Assembly (NCBI GenBank): GCA_037389465.1
Contig: JAZARR010000229.1
Span: 2,517,211-2,581,210, forward strand
Reading direction: 5' to 3'
Length of the DNA stretch: 64,000 nt
Origin: Baylisascaris procyonis
Lineage: Eukaryota; Nematoda; Chromadorea; Rhabditida; Ascarididae
Below the pieces are notes generated by a model. The model saw only the letters and a program-made list of their open reading frames with translations. It did not search any database and was not told where the DNA came from. Positions 1-14,386 of the stretch are shown piece after piece; positions within the stretch are counted from its first letter, which is position 1; each line of letters begins with the position of its first letter. A program made the translations under genes and the position numbers.

Positions 1-2992
1 AAACCCACAAACTTCACGACATAAAACTACGTAAGTGGTTATTTGATATTCGGTGCATCAATAGTTCGTAAGCAATTTCGAACACAACAACGTTATGCTC
101 AAAAGATGTCATAAACACAATGCCGGACTTATCACGCACGCTTTATCACGCATTTAGTAGCAATAGTTTAGGGAAGGTGCGTATTTAAATGCAGATAAGC
201 GCAATGTTTCTTCTACCTATTTCACTATCCCAAAACAATTGGGAACATTTCAGTTATCGCTTTATACCTTCGTGAACCCTTCATTATTCATCACGAATGT
301 TGCTAAATCTTTCATGCAGTCAACATTTATGAGCAATTTAAATGTTGCAAGAGACATCCGCATACTTATTTATCACTACTTTCAGGCGACTATGCAGCTT
401 GAAGAGTGCAAAATTATTGTACAAGCTAGATTTTTTTGACAACAACCATATATCATATCTATTAGCCCGTGTCTTATAAAAGCCACTAAATTACTAATTC
501 AACGCAATGCCACTTAATATCACATTCAGCTTCTTTCTGCTAATTAGGATCCCTTTTTGGAGGACAGCAGAGGGACTTTTTTCGTAAGAACGATTACTAC
601 AAAATGTTCAATGATTTTAGCGCATGTAACATCAATTGCCTAAAGGATGTTGTATATAATTTTCACTTCCGTGTTATTTCGCATCCATATTTCATTGAAT
701 CGGCCAATTAACTACGGACATAGCAAACCAGCGACTAGAAATAGAGTATATCATCGTAGGAGGTGTATTATCATATTATCATAAAATCATATCAAATCAA
801 CAGACATCAAGTGATATAATTATTTATTACATTATGAGACCTTGAACCACATGCAGCGTATGATTGAAATGAATTATTGATTACGTGCGGTGCGGTAAGC
901 GTTATTGCATGGGAAAAATACTTGAAATATATGTTGTAGGAACAGCAACACCCGATAGAGTGATGTTTTTCAAGGGATATTCCTTGAAGTACGCTTTAAG
1001 CTGTCCCTCAAACGCCTACAGTTCCTCTAATCATTCCCCACCATAGTTGATTGTGGCATACACTAAAAAAAAATTACGCGCTTTGTCTAGCCTTATTTAA
1101 TTTTGTTTCTTTCGCAGATCATTGCCAGCATTCGCAAATTATCCTCGCTTTGTGCATCATCAACTGGTATCTCGTCAAAATTTCAACGAAATGAACACTC
1201 TCGCTAATGATGGGTTGTCGCCTTCATGACACCATTGTTACATATTGCTGCAATCTTCATTTACTCAATTCGAATCGAAATCCCTTTCATTCAGAGAATG
1301 CGAAATTAATGAAAGTAAATTAGCTAACAAACATTTTTTCAAATAAACATCCAACACATGATTTTATCACAACTCTTATTTGAAATAGTTGTTTCCGTTG
1401 AATCATTTCAAACACATTCAATAGGCATGTGATGACATATGAAACTTCCCGCACCACTGAAGCAAAATGTTGACGGTGACAACAATCTCTGAGAGGTATG
1501 AGTTTCGACATCACCTCATAAGGAAATACATCAGAGGATGGCATGTAAAGAAAGTAAAAACGATTGTGGATTCTAATCCATTAGCCGAGGATATAAGAGC
1601 AATAAAGCGAAACATCCATCTAAAATGATTGGAAATGTCTCAACATAGCCGCACGAAATGTGACCAACGAAAGTGCCCCTTTAGCTTAAGCAATCAACCA
1701 ACTGCTATTTTATCACTCAGCAATATAGCATAGTCGATTGCTTGTCTTTACGATTTAATCAAACTCGAAATTCAAAACCTTACTACAAGCTTCAACAGTC
1801 GTCAGGTTTGCATAAAACGCAACAACATGCGGAAGAAATAGTGCAAATTATGCATTATATATATGTAGCGAATATTCGACGAAGCAACGGAAACACGTTG
1901 AATTTCGAGTTCTTTCAGAAGTCAACTTGCTCGACATGCATCTTCGTGATTACTGCACAATGGCATCTAATAGGGGCCTACTCTCGTGTTCAATTCCTAT
2001 GTAACACTAACCAAAAAAATTGTCGAATGTGAATGGCACCAATTAAAGAATCTTTCTTGAATTGGGATTAGCAGTGTAGATGCATAGAAGATAAGATAAG
2101 ATAATCCTACTGGTGAAAAATATCAATCGTTTCGGCAACCGTTCGTTGGACGTTCAGGTTTATACGGACGTTCGAAACCCGAAAATCCTAAACCGGCGAG
2201 GATTTACGCACATTAGAAGAAGAACACGCATAGAGGGAATTTTTAAACATGCTCGAAGCAGCATTTAAACAGGCGCTGCAAAAAAATGCCCTTTACCTCG
2301 AGAAGCAGGATGTTAGAAACTTCGAAATTCGTTTCGCAAATTTCTCAATAAACACGTTAATGGCGACGTCATGTTCGTGCACACGCAGGTGTGTACCCCT
2401 CGTTCAGCTGTTTAAAATCATGAACCGAGAAAGAGGGAGGTGAAATCTCGTCAGTGTAAGCTACATTTAGCAATCCTCTGAAATCCTTTCATTAGTCTAA
2501 TCATCTTCCTTATCAATGACCAATTCGGATACGCTCATGTTGAGGTGATGTTCAAATATGCAAATTTCGTTGATATAGCTGACTAGGCAACTAAATTACT
2601 TAACTGCCTAAATAAAATCAGCTTGCAAATGCTGATAGCCGCAATAGAAAGACAAGTATATAAGCAGGAGGCGATCATTATAGGGCTTCGAAAGCTGGCA
2701 CTTGTAGAATGCATTGCACCAACATCTATCTTGAGTTCTGCTTGTCTATGCAGCTGTTCCAAACTAGAAACCTAGAGTTATCGGATTGGTGGAAAATCTT
2801 TTAAAACGCCAAAAACCCACATTTTACAGCATTTAGCGCCACGTAGAGCCTATAAAGAGGAACCTTTTACAGAAGAATTGTTTGAGGGGCTGGATCAATT
2901 GAAACATGTATGCATTAGTCATTATATTTTATTACTTATCATTTTCTCGACTTAGGATGCAAGAACGGTCGATTCTCTAGCACTAATAATCA
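1..2992. other. No recognisable gene
   Basis: AT-rich DNA. The longest open frames (1742-2032 and 2249-2443, plus) have no family signature. The second, starting MLEAAFKQALQKNALYLEKQ, has a coding-like composition but no splice partners. Confidence 0.6.
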
Positions 2993-3142
2993 TCATTGTG
3001 CCGCTTTTTGAATAATAATGCGATCTTTTGGCACGAATTCGCAGAGCTGCGCATCTCCTAAGAGCCTCCCTAGCACCTTTTCCCACCTACCATCGCGGTA
3101 ACCTACGACTTTGACGATTGCGTGCCCGCGTGAAATTAACGA
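2993..3142 (-). CDS. Candidate terminal exon of an unrecognised minus-strand gene
   Basis: A CCCCAG acceptor at 3143-3148 opens a frame of 49 codons to a TGA at 2993. It includes HAIVKVVGYRDGRWEKVLG and LLGDAQLCEFVPKDRIII. The stretch is richer in GC than its surroundings, and its charged/hydrophobic pattern looks like a folded domain. No upstream exon could be assembled between it and the set-23 stop at 5054, so it may be the tail of a gene following set-23 on the same strand, an old exon, or chance. The family is not recognised. Confidence 0.35.
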   Translation of the reverse strand, partial: SLISRGHAIVKVVGYRDGRWEKVLGRLLGDAQLCEFVPKDRIIIQKAAQ

Positions 3143-5053
3143 CTGGGGATACGTACCAAAGAGGGTTACGTTCCCTTACATGACGAAACAATTTCACAAG
3201 TTAACAATAAAAAATAAGTATGTAGAAGCGATGCCATCACATTTTATTGATCTAAATTTTCGCGCAATCCTTTTTAAAGTTAGCCAATCGAATTGACATG
3301 CTCGATTTACTTGGTTTCCCTGTCATCCCCATTTGAAATTCTTCATCATTTCATATGGTTACGGCAGATTACTTGTATTTTAAGCAGCGCCTAGAGCACT
3401 GTGATCTATCGGCGATATCCGCTGCTCAACGGTTGCAACTAATTGTGATTACTTCACTCTCACACGTTCATTTCTTCTTGCGTCTCTTCATTCCTCAGCA
3501 TCTCTCGTTTTCCCTTTTTTCTTTAACTCCCTTTTGGGTTTCAAACGTATGGTTGCCCTAATTATGCTTAAAGATGTACCTGTTGTTTCTTAGGTATTTA
3601 TTTTGTTTTCCCACCCCACTACAACAAAATAGGGCCGATGTGATGTGTGCAAATTTGGTTACTCAATGTTCGCAAGTGAGATGTTAATTGGAATGCGATG
3701 TAGGAGGGGTCTTTCCACAGCTTACATCACACCTGTCAAAAATCGTAATTCCAATTTCATTAGTGGCTGATGGAAACTGCCGCAGATACAAACAAACACG
3801 CACACACAAACGCGACTCACAACAATGCGCTTTTGGATATTAAATTGCAAAATGAAATCAAAAATAGTAAATAAAAAATGTCCTATTTCATATTCGTGTA
3901 CATTCATTCAAAAGTTTTCGTAAACAGGCATAAATTATCATTAAAGGTCATCGACAACTGCTTCGCTCTCCTCCAAAGCGACGAAACGAAAGCATTACAA
4001 CATATTGATTTCAAGAAAAATTGCTTTAATATGCAGATTAAAAAAAGAGAAGAGGAAAACAGCGCTCGTCGGGTGACGCAACGAAACTGAAAGAAGCTGT
4101 CAATAAGTGAATGAAGGCATTCGCTGATGCATATGCTCGATTATGTGTGAATGAAGCGAACAACATGCTTTCTGTTATATGATATATCCGATCACAGTTG
4201 TATGATATGAGGCATAAAGCTCACCACATTTTCACATCCAATTTGTGACCAGTAAGCACACTATGGTCAGGAGTGCATATATATTAAATGATCTCAATGA
4301 AGCATTCAAACCTCATCACATAACATTTGCTTTTTATTCTCACAAGTTATGCATTCAGCAATAAATATGCTCAACAATAGGGTATATCCTATGCAGTCGT
4401 TTTTATTTTCTAGAACAAACCAAACATATATTCGCATCTCTGTTAGAACAATGTAAATAAATGACTGCTTAAGTTGTTCATTCTATATAATGACAGGAAA
4501 TCGAGCTGATCGTTTGAATGTAAGCTAGAACGGATTTATGCCATGGACAGAGGCTTTAATTGAAAATGATTGCAACACTAGCTATGTTCCAATAAGAAGC
4601 ATTTCATGCAAAGATATCACCATCGCAACGACAATTGTTTCAAGAACCCTCACTCACCATCAACAATTATGGTGCGCATTTTTCATAGCACTTGCACCTC
4701 ACTGTAGATACGAACTGCGATCCTTTCAACTACCACCGCATCAGTTTCAACGTCTTTCTCTTTCTTTCATTCTGCCTTTAAAAGATATCACTCGTTGGTT
4801 CACCAAAGCGGCGCATTCTTGAGAAGCACATATCCTCTAATAAAGCACTCCAAAACTTTTCCTCCTTCCCTCCTCCTCCCAACCATCATGAAATTTTTAA
4901 GTTGAAAAAAACAGATATCGGCAAGCTTCCAGCATCCTATTATCTTCGTGAGACGAATATACTTGTCAAATCAATTATACACTCATTTGTATATGACAAT
5001 AAACGTATTCACACCACAGAACTAAGCATGTACTGTCCTACTACGAAGAAGCA
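3143..5053. other. set-23 3' flank, no assembled gene
   Basis: Between the set-23 stop and the candidate exon ending at 3142. It contains polypyrimidine stretches near 4860 and scattered short frames. Any further exons of a minus-strand gene here could not be joined. Confidence 0.5.
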
Positions 5054-8000
5054 TCATGAGGTTGCGGTGGCAGAAGTCGGTAGGAATCCACGACAGTTAC
5101 TGCTAGCACAGTAACATGGTTTCCCATTTAAGCTTGCTGCTAGCAAACTTTCACCATAATCATAAGTGAGTTCTTCGAAAGGGTTGATGTCCTTTTTAGC
5201 GAAGAGTCCCACATGCACAAGCGGAGTTCCAATCCTTATTGCCACGAGCCTTAGGTTAGGACTGCAGCTGTGATTAATAAAACGTGCGAGATTTCCACGT
5301 CTTGAAGGATCAATGTAAGTGATCCTGTTGCATCCTTCACCCTCTGCGTTTTCTACTGCAAGAATCCCATTTTTGAAAATACAAATCAAATAGGTTGAAA
5401 GTAGAAGTTTCTGATCATCGCAAGAATTTGAACAAATCGCTGTTATCTAAGCTCGCATAGAAGAATTACTTCGAAGCGGTTTGTTTAGTACAGCACATAG
5501 CTGCGGCATTCGATTCACAAATCCGTTATAAAGATCACTTTTTTGTTACCTTTGCCAGTACTTTTTCCTCTTATGCCATCTATCCAAGCATGATCCTAAC
5601 CATGAAAAGGTTTTCGCTCTCAAAGAACAATTTGCAGCATCTTAAAGACAAATTAGTTATCGGTAAAAGAAGGACATAAACGGCTAGGAAAACTAGAAAA
5701 ATGTAAACGAGCAATAACATTTCCTGCACCTTTCATGCTAGTAGCCCTGAAGTGTCTTTCTAAGTCGCGAAAAAAACAGCCAAAGTGATGGGCGATTTAA
5801 ATGAAGGGTCTATAGATGGTACCTTCCTGATATCGGGAAAGGATGAAAACGAATCATTCAAATGAAGCAGAAAAGGCAAGAAATGATACTTCTGAAAAGC
5901 TGAAAATTTCAATCCCTCGTTTGCATCCTTCTGAAAGTACACCTAGTGAAGCATGCTTAAAGGTTGTAATCTTAAAAGAACGATTATATACAGCACAAAA
6001 GTTATAGTTGCTGAGTTCCTTATCAGCTGGTGACCTAAAAACAGCCGACAAAATCGACGCCATTGGAGATGTTTGAAGGAAAGATAAAAGCTGATGGTAG
6101 AGGTGATCAATTGTTCGACCCTTTAGTCTTCCCCATATTGGATTCGTTTCCTCAAGTTCACTAATCATACATCATTGCACAGTAGTTTTTGAATGGAAAG
6201 AGCAGTTCTAATCAAAAAATTTGCAGAGGATTTCAATGCCAATCTATAAATAAAAATCGATGATCACATTATCAAAAAACAGGCACAGCGGCAAATAAAA
6301 AAAGGAAGCAAAAAATTAAAGAACAGTTACGCACATCCGAAGTACTCCTTCACAGTAAGCACATAGTTGGTGGCGCTTGAGGCCCGATGCTGCACCTCTT
6401 CGGGGCCAATCACTTCGCCGACATATTCGATAACGAAGCGTCCCTTCTCAATACGCTCTTTACAACGCAGTCCGTTGCCTTTATGCTGCGTTGCAAACAC
6501 CTGCAAACCTACTCAAACCTCACTTAACTGACATGGTATCTCCTTGCATTTTTATGTTCCCGTCCATTTGTACGGAAATTCTTGCCTATGCGGCGACGAA
6601 TAGAAGTGGAACTAAGTTATGAACTAAGTCTTCGCTTGACAATGGTAGTACGGCTCTAAGCCACAGGCATATTTTAGATTTGGCTAATCATAGTGTTAAG
6701 ATATATAAATACAAAGAGAGGTGGAAGAAAGGAAATGTGCAGAAAGCAATATGGAGGTAATAATGACCAATGCTTGCCGATATACTATTCGACGGAAATA
6801 ATCAACGCGTTAGGCAATAACACATTGGACAATAGTCTTGCTCGAATGATCAAAGATCGAGGTTCGTGGCCTGCTTGTTCTTTGCGCTTCCCGCTTCTAT
6901 TTGTGCCCATGATAGTGGTATCTTCCGTTAACATAACCCTGGTCGGAGACAAATAAATTGCTCGACAACAGTACTCGAGCTTATAAATTCCTCCTTTTCG
7001 CTTGTATTTTCCAGCTGACAGAAGTAATGGTGGCCCTCAAGGCCATTAATTACTGCTTTTAACCCGATATTTATACTACGCAGAATAAATCCTTCGATTT
7101 TCAATCTCTATCTTCCAGTGTCATGCATGTTTCTATTCCCCCATTTGCAAATGACATCAGGCATCGAGCACGTGACGTCAATTGACGTCAACCACGTATT
7201 GGAAATGGCAGCGAACAACGTTGCTGACAGCACATTGTCGCAAAACTGCACTGTTAGCTGAGCGCATTGTGGTCGGAAAAAAGCATGAAGGTGGCATACC
7301 TCGAGTGGCAAAGTAATAGGCCGTTGTATGCATCTATTATTACATGCTCGTTCGTTAAGGGCGCAAGCACATTCATCCCCGCATTCCATTACAGGCACAT
7401 CGAGCGCTGACTCGATCAGATAGGTGCCCTCAATATATGTATCCTGAAAAAACCCACCTGGTTACCTGACCTGGTTAAGCAGCTTTGAAATAAGCATCAA
7501 TAAGTTCGGATGAAAATCCGTATAAAATGGAACAGATTCGGCGGGACAGCTATTAAACACATCACCATCTCCCTTACAAATGCTCGCGCTTTAGGAGTCT
7601 GTTATGCGGATCGACTTTATGTTAGACTAGATGCGATTTCCAAATAAAGTAGATGGAATATGTTTGCTAAGAGGCATAAATATAACATATCACGAGATGT
7701 ATTTGTTGTAGCCTTAAATACAAAGTAAACATGTTAAAGCACATCAAGGAAAGAATGAAGTCGATTGCTAACCTTTCACTGAAATATCAAATGAAAAAAT
7801 CGGCACTTATGACATAATTGATGTACCTAACACATAGCGTCACCAGAAAAAGCAAAAATGAAGCCATAATGGTATACACGTTTGGTTATCCATCAAGCAA
7901 ACAGGTGAAAATATGTGCGCCATGCTCATGCTTATATCTTCATCCACTGCATTCAATAAGTGCTTACAAATAACAGTGATGTAAACTGTGGCAATCACCA

Positions 8001-9075
8001 AATTACTCTATGCAAAAATTCATTATGGAAATTGGTGTAACAAGTTTAAATAAGTGAAGCAAGAGGCGAGCATGACGCTTGATTGGTAAATACCATAAGA
8101 GAGTTCGTATAAGCAGGAGTATGCTAATAATTACCCCGTGATGTCGGAGCTTAGTCGGTGGTCAGAGGATCCGCATCATCTTTAACGTGCACACTTTCCC
8201 ACATTACATTTTTATCGGTCCGTTCATTCTTGCCTAATATGCTATGAAATATTCTCTTTTCGAAATAACAACCCTAAAAAAAGTGTTCGAGAATCCAATA
8301 ATAGACTGAAAAGAGTTCAATAAACCTCAGATAAAAAAATTTCCATCAACAAAACAACGCTTTAGATAAACGTATAAATAAGTTATACGGCACGCCGCAT
8401 ACATATAGCACACACATATAAATGTGACTGTTCGAGTGAGTACCAATTAAACCTTCGTTTCAGAGATCCAATGAACACTTTAGGCTTTAATGAAATCTGA
8501 GTTTTTTCCTCAGTGAACGCAGGAAAGTGAGAAATTTCAACAAACACTTTTTTTGCTTGGAAATTCATAAAATATAAAAAGAATTTCAGAGATGAACTTG
8601 TAAAAAATTAAAGTTGTATTGTCAACAACATAAAAAAGAGCAGTCATTAATCTCGGCGGTCATACAAATCATCCCAAATAAACCAATTCTAGAAAGTTTA
8701 ATGACATCTCTACAAACATATCGCATATCCCATATTCGCCATCGAATTTGAATTGTAAAAATGAATGCATAAAATGCGCATATTTCACAATATAATTGTC
8801 GAATAAATGAAGGAGATGATTATAGGAAGACAAAACGGATGCGAAGTTGTGATGAGGAAAAATCCGCTGACGATATCATTCAGCTGACAACGAAAATGAG
8901 TGAGCCAAAGATTGTAGCTATGTTTTTAGATCCTGGCTTATTTGTGCAACGTATGCGAACAAACCTTTTTATAAAGTAGACATGAGCAGTTTGTAGAGGC
9001 AAGACAGGCATCGAAACATTCGCAACCTTTGAATCTTGTTTCGAATTCATCCATTCTGCATCCAGCTCCAGCCAT
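5054..9075 (-). CDS. set-23: SET-domain histone methyltransferase, SETMAR/SET-23 type (4 exons)
   Basis: Exons on the minus strand: 9075-8965, 7443-7300, 6500-6335 and 5355-5054. All junctions are GT/AG with matching phases and give a 240-residue protein, about the length of the small worm SET-23 class. Exons 1 and 2 hold a Cys-rich pre-SET zinc cluster (GCECFDAC, NCSCL, MECGDECAC, ACNNRC). The SET domain runs from about residue 86 (GNGLRCKERIEKGRFVIEY, then VGEVIG). Its catalytic core RFINHSCSPNL and ELTYDYG is in exon 4, followed by a post-SET cluster CYCASSNCRGFLP at the C-terminus. Known for the family: S-adenosylmethionine-dependent lysine methylation of histone H3 in the nucleus; the exact target lysine is not readable here. 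The ATG at 9075 was chosen because it opens directly into the pre-SET domain. The exon 3 donor (T|GTGCGT) is the weakest junction. All key residues are present, so it looks functional. It lies downstream of ced-2 on the same strand. Confidence 0.88.
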
Positions 9076-9338
9076 CAGATGCGTCAAGTACTCGAAATCC
9101 ATCCAGCAAATATATTTATTACCTGATTATCGATACTAGAGCCAAAAATTATGAGAAATTAATAAAGAAGTAACAACAACGAAGTTATGCGTCATTAAGA
9201 CAACTAAGGAAATTAGTCGCTCAAAGATACACATGCAATTTTGCCCGTTATTCACTGACGCATCTTTTTTGATGATACATGTCAGCCCCTTGACATACCC
9301 AACAACAATATGCAATGAAGTGCGCCCGTCTGTTGAAA

Positions 9339-9363
9339 AGGGTGGGGTGGGGGGCGGGGGGGG
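9339..9363. repeat. G-rich block, possible G-quadruplex
   Basis: Four or more G-runs of four to eight bases, separated by single T or C (GGGGTGGGGTGGGGGGCGGG). It lies 264 bp beyond the set-23 start codon, upstream of that gene on the minus strand, where the transcribed strand would be C-rich. Confidence 0.7.
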
Positions 9364-9820
9364 AGCAGTGAGGAATGCATGAAAAAATGGGAAGATGATG
9401 TGGCAAAGGTGCGCATTACGTAAAATGCATAGGCGACATATTATAACGTAAATATCTATTCAACTGTCTCTTTATGCTGTTCAACAATCCCAAAGGTTTT
9501 CAATTGCAATACCATATGTCGCTTTCACATTGGACTCGCATCTCGAAACTCGCTTTCCAAAAGGTAAAGTTCCATGTGGCGATAAAATCTTCTGCAGATG
9601 TTCCCGGCCATTTTGGCAATTTTTTGTTTTCCGGTTTCATCACTTTTTTTTTTTATTTAATGCTGAAAGGACTGCGTTGCCCTTTTTAGCTTTGATCTAG
9701 CCAAGAAAACACGACAGATTCTTTTGTTTGTGTTTCCATCTTCAGGGTAAGTGGTGAGTGAGTACCTGAGTCCCCGCCAAGCCAACAGGTAAACTCATGA
9801 TGCAGTGGGTGCTGCTGCAA

Positions 9821-9971
9821 TATGTTGATTGCAATCGAATGATTTATAAATGTTTTATGTTTTGTTATGTTGGATGCAATATGTTGTTTTATCCTGCAAT
9901 ACGCAATATGCTTATAAATATGCAATATGAGCGTTGCTGCTATGTTCGTTGCAATCATATGATTTATAAAT
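9821..9971. repeat. Diverged direct duplication, 120-bp spacing
   Basis: The 31-bp segment at 9821-9851 recurs at 9941-9971 with four mismatches (both end ATGATTTATAAAT). The flanking GCTGCTGC is shared too. It reads as two copies of an old 120-bp tandem unit, AT-rich and non-coding. Confidence 0.6.
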
Positions 9972-12900
9972 AAATGGTTGAGCGGCCCGTTAGAATATTA
10001 CGATGAGTTTATGCTGCGTCTTCATGATTGCATTAGGTACTGTCTTTGATATCCGTAAAAGATCACTGAAATAAACTCTTCAACGTTCAATGTTCAGTTA
10101 ACCCAAGTTGAAACTGTCGAATAAATTTGAGATTTGGTACTTGCAGGGCATTGACCAATCCGTCAGCTCTCGAGGATATCTCCTGCAATCCCGTGTGCGG
10201 AAACCTTGCTAATGAAAAGGAACCAAACAATTTCATACGACAAACGAGCTGACCAAGTACCTAAATAGAATACGCCATACTGTAGAAATCCCACCCAAGA
10301 GATTCCCTAACTTGGCGATAAGGTAAACAGGGAATGCTCACACTCTCTCTTTCCCCTCGCAAACGATTATTCTGCAGAACAACAAAAGCCAAAATATTTA
10401 ATTAGTCGGGAAATCTCAAAATTAATATAAAACTGTTGTTATAGAATACTTCTACAAGAGAGCTGACATTTTCGCAACAAAAATATATCAGTCGTTAAAG
10501 GTTTGATAACTCCAAACAAGGGAAATGTCCGACTTTCCATAATAAAACATCAATTTGAATTGAGAATCAATTTCGGTAGTAATCGGTTGCATTCCCTCAT
10601 AGAGAGGCACGTCTGTTCCTCAAGTTCCGAGAAGAATCGCCTATTTTGCATATTGTTCGCCTCCTTTCCTTTAGATGTTAAAAAAGCCCGTTAAATGCCA
10701 AACTGTTGTATTAGCCGAAAAAAAAAACACGTCAAAACAGTGAAACACAATTGTGCTGTAATTGTGGCAACAGGTTGAAACGACTGCACGCCTTAGCAGC
10801 CGAACCTTTCTAATCAATGTTTTTGGGCATGCCCACATTTTTAAACGCTGTCCCCAATTGTCTATTCAATAGATCTGGCCATAATTGCACACATCAAAGA
10901 CAGAGTTTATAAACGACTTTTTGAAATGCTCTCCTTTTCCGAAGGGATTTTCAGGTATTTCAGACAACATAAACGCCCAAAACAATTTCCTCTTGTCAAA
11001 ATGATAATTCCGACGCAATCTTGCCAACTAATCGAGGATTCTTCTTGGATAAGCACAATTCAACATCACTTAGTTTTGGCCGCGGAAACGTCCATTCAAA
11101 ACCTTCTCGTCCCCTTACAGTAGCCGAAAAATACAGCAACTTGCCAACTTCGAAATCACAAGCTTTTTTATGATGGGATGCTGTGAAAGCTTGATGCAAG
11201 ACCCATAACAGCAGACTTATTTTTTCATTTGACGGCACAAACCTCTGATCTCAATAAGCGAACAATAGAGTCAGCAATAAAAGCTCATCTGCAATTTAAG
11301 CAAGTACCAATTTCATGCTGAAAGGAAGGAAATCACCTCGTCAAATCGGTGGGAAGGGAGGCGGTGGCAGAATGCTGCCGGCACCATTTTGCATCAGTTA
11401 ACTTCATCAACTCATGCCTATAGCCGCTTCGAGGCATTGATGCTATTTCCATCATTCTGATACATGAATTTTCCAATATAATGTTGAAATAAATAAAGCA
11501 CAAAGCACTCAGCGGAAAATCAACCGATGACCGCGTCACAACAGTAACGCTAGCTAAATTTTATTTCAGTTCTTTCATTCTCGTGGTATTTCATAAGATA
11601 CGATTCGTGAACCGAAAACACCGATATGACCCGATAGTAACTTCCGAGTTGATGAGCAACACCGCGGATCGGGATTGCTGGGTTCAAGGATTGTGCCCAA
11701 TAGCAAACAATCTCGAAACAGACCTGGCAGGGTATCCAATATCAAAGGTCGATGACTTGACACAACCTGACAGCAAAGTATTTGACTACTTTGCGGTCGT
11801 TATCCCAGAACCCTGTGCCACTCCTCTCCGCTGTTGCACACTCCCTCTATCTCACAAAACGTAGAAAAATAAAGAAAGAAAACCTCTCAAATTCTTTCAT
11901 CTTATTCAATAAAATATAAGCAATTAATTGTCTATGACATATAAATTAACACAAGAAAAAAACATACCAATGAATAAACACTGCGAGGAAATGAAAAACG
12001 ATATGCGCAAAGAGCAACGAACCAAGTGACCACATGCACGCAACCTATTACAACAAGCATCAATTAGCTGCTTTTTAAAACGCCAATTTGCTCACCCACT
12101 AAACGCTTCATATTGACGCAATCACAGTGACTCCGTCCGTCGAAGAAATAATCTCATGGTGAAGTCCTCTCCTAATCGAATTCAGCCAGCACTACCAAGT
12201 GCCCACCTTTTTTTCTTAGCTCAGACACAAGGTGTTCTATGAAGTACATAATCTCACAACCTGGAACTCAGTAAGACAAAGAACGAATGGTTGATTGTCA
12301 AAGTACTCTCTCTAATGAAACGCTCACAACCCACAGGAATATTCAAAAGCATAGCGAGTTGAACCGTGTAATTGCGGTCTCTGCAAAATGTCCCTCTTTA
12401 ACTGCAAAGCCATTTTCTCAGTTCTGATGCCATTACTAAGGATAAACGATGTTCCTTTAAATATTAACACCGAAAATTTCCGCGATTACATCCGAAGCCC
12501 AACCAACTATGACTGCATAAATGGTACAATTCGAATCTGATAGGCCATCATTCGAAATGGTGATATCGATACTAATGCAAGGTGTTAGGATGTGACAGGC
12601 TCAAAGAAAAGCAACGAGTGAAGAACCGTGACATGAGGCGTTGCGAGCAGGCTTTCGCTGTTCTGCCGCCAATGGTGTTCTCCTACTATGAGCGGGGACA
12701 CTGTGACATTGTTGCTCAATAGCGATTAAAAGAATTTTCAGGCTACATCTAAATTGCAATGGGGATCACATTTTAAACATTCCAAATTAAACATTTCTGT
12801 ACCCTGAGAGTCCAATACCGTTTCCAACATGTAGAGGTCTCATTCTTCACTCACATGATAGAATGTAGATAGATCTTTGCATTATCAAAGAACAAAGACC

Positions 12901-14386
12901 ACCGTAAAACCGCGCCTATATAAGCGCATTCTTATACGTGCACGATCTTAGTGCTATTTTCTAATCGTTCTTAGCTCATTAGTCTTCGTCGCGTTTGCGC
13001 GAAACCTCTTACAACCGTTCTGGAAGCACTGTAGCATGTTAGTGTACGTCTACTGCGAGGGTGCACCTCAGACGTATAAAAAAATTAATCTTTTCGTACT
13101 ATACCACCACAAAACAATCAAAACTTCGACACTTAATTAAGAAATTTCAATGGTCCATAGATCGACAAAGGGTTCATCCTAGAATACAGCAGAGTCCCTC
13201 CAAAAATTCTTGTAAACTTTTTGCGTACATTCACCCAAAAGTACATAAGTAAAATATAACTTGGAAAAGTTCTCGCAAATATAACACGCTGTAATATGAT
13301 CACTTTAAATTGTTTAGGGTTATTTAGCCTTAGAGTTGAAAATTGAACTGCGTTACGATGTTCATTAACAAGCCAAATTTGTTATAATAAGCGGAAATCT
13401 CATTAAATGAACAGTGCTATGTGTTGTTGTTTCACCCGTTCATCAACCTATATCGCAAATAATCAGCGAATTGAAAATGTATGCAATAATATAATCGTGT
13501 CTCAACCGAACCGGTCGTTTACAGAAAACCTCCCAAAAATGATTCACTTTCCGGACCTGACCAACCGTATTTCCAGATATTTAAACTTGATGAATCATTT
13601 TTGAAGTCAGTAAAGGGGAGTACGGTGTGGTTTAAATTATACCTACCTGCAGCACCAGTACACCTGCGAATTCAACAGCTGCAGCACCAGTGTTGCCCCA
13701 CTTAAAACTAAAAAAAGAGATAGATAGGTAAACACTCAAACACACACAGATATAGATACGCATGAATACGCGTTTACAAATGCAAATTTGTAAAAGAGTA
13801 ACAACCAATCACTTTCAGGTAGAACTTAGGAAAATATTGAAAATATGCAATAACCTCTCAGAATTAATATTTCTCCGCATACGAGTAACCACAAATTCTT
13901 TAAAGAGCAGGCGCGATAACGCTTCACTGCAGTCACTATCCTTTGAGTAGAGCAGATTCTTCCCATATCGACAATTAACACTGAAGGCCAATATGCCTTT
14001 AAAAAAAATGCGCTTCGACAATAGCACGGTCGAGCATCCTATACTCTAATAGCATGCCACCTTCACAAACACAAAAGCCACTCCCATAAAGACAACTGCA
14101 GCTTCGCGTTTGTTTCTTCAAAGGCACCAACCGAAACTAGCTCTACTTTCAGGCAGGTTTTGCTTAATTCATCAACGACGCAAGTACCTCTAAGTAGGAT
14201 ATGGCATGAAATAACAACGAGTAGTGACATCTGATAATGCAGCGAAGAAATTTGCAAGCATCCTTACGAAGGTTTAAATAAATGCGCTTTCCATAGAAAA
14301 CATGAAAGGGAGTTCGCAACCGTTGCAGCAGTACACCTGCTAGACACGTTTAAGAGACGAGTGTACAGGTACGACGCATGAAGTGT

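Larger units (their letters stand above)
9076..14386. other. Interval between set-23 and ced-2, no recognised gene
   Basis: 5.3 kb of AT-rich sequence. Two stretches look slightly coding-like on the plus strand: a 93-residue Cys-containing frame at 11583-11864, and about 10144-10252, which opens at a TTGCAG acceptor (LTNPSALEDISCNPVCGNLA) and reaches a stop. Neither could be assigned. Confidence 0.5.

Noticed and set aside
8790..8981. Plus-strand frame including KSADDIIQLTTKMSEPKIVA
   Set aside because: It partly overlaps set-23 exon 1 in antisense and has no splice partners; the minus-strand pre-SET reading is clearly real.
10100..10125. AACCCAAGTTGA, resembling a spliced-leader core
   Set aside because: Flanks lack the SL RNA donor, Sm site and stem-loops; chance match.
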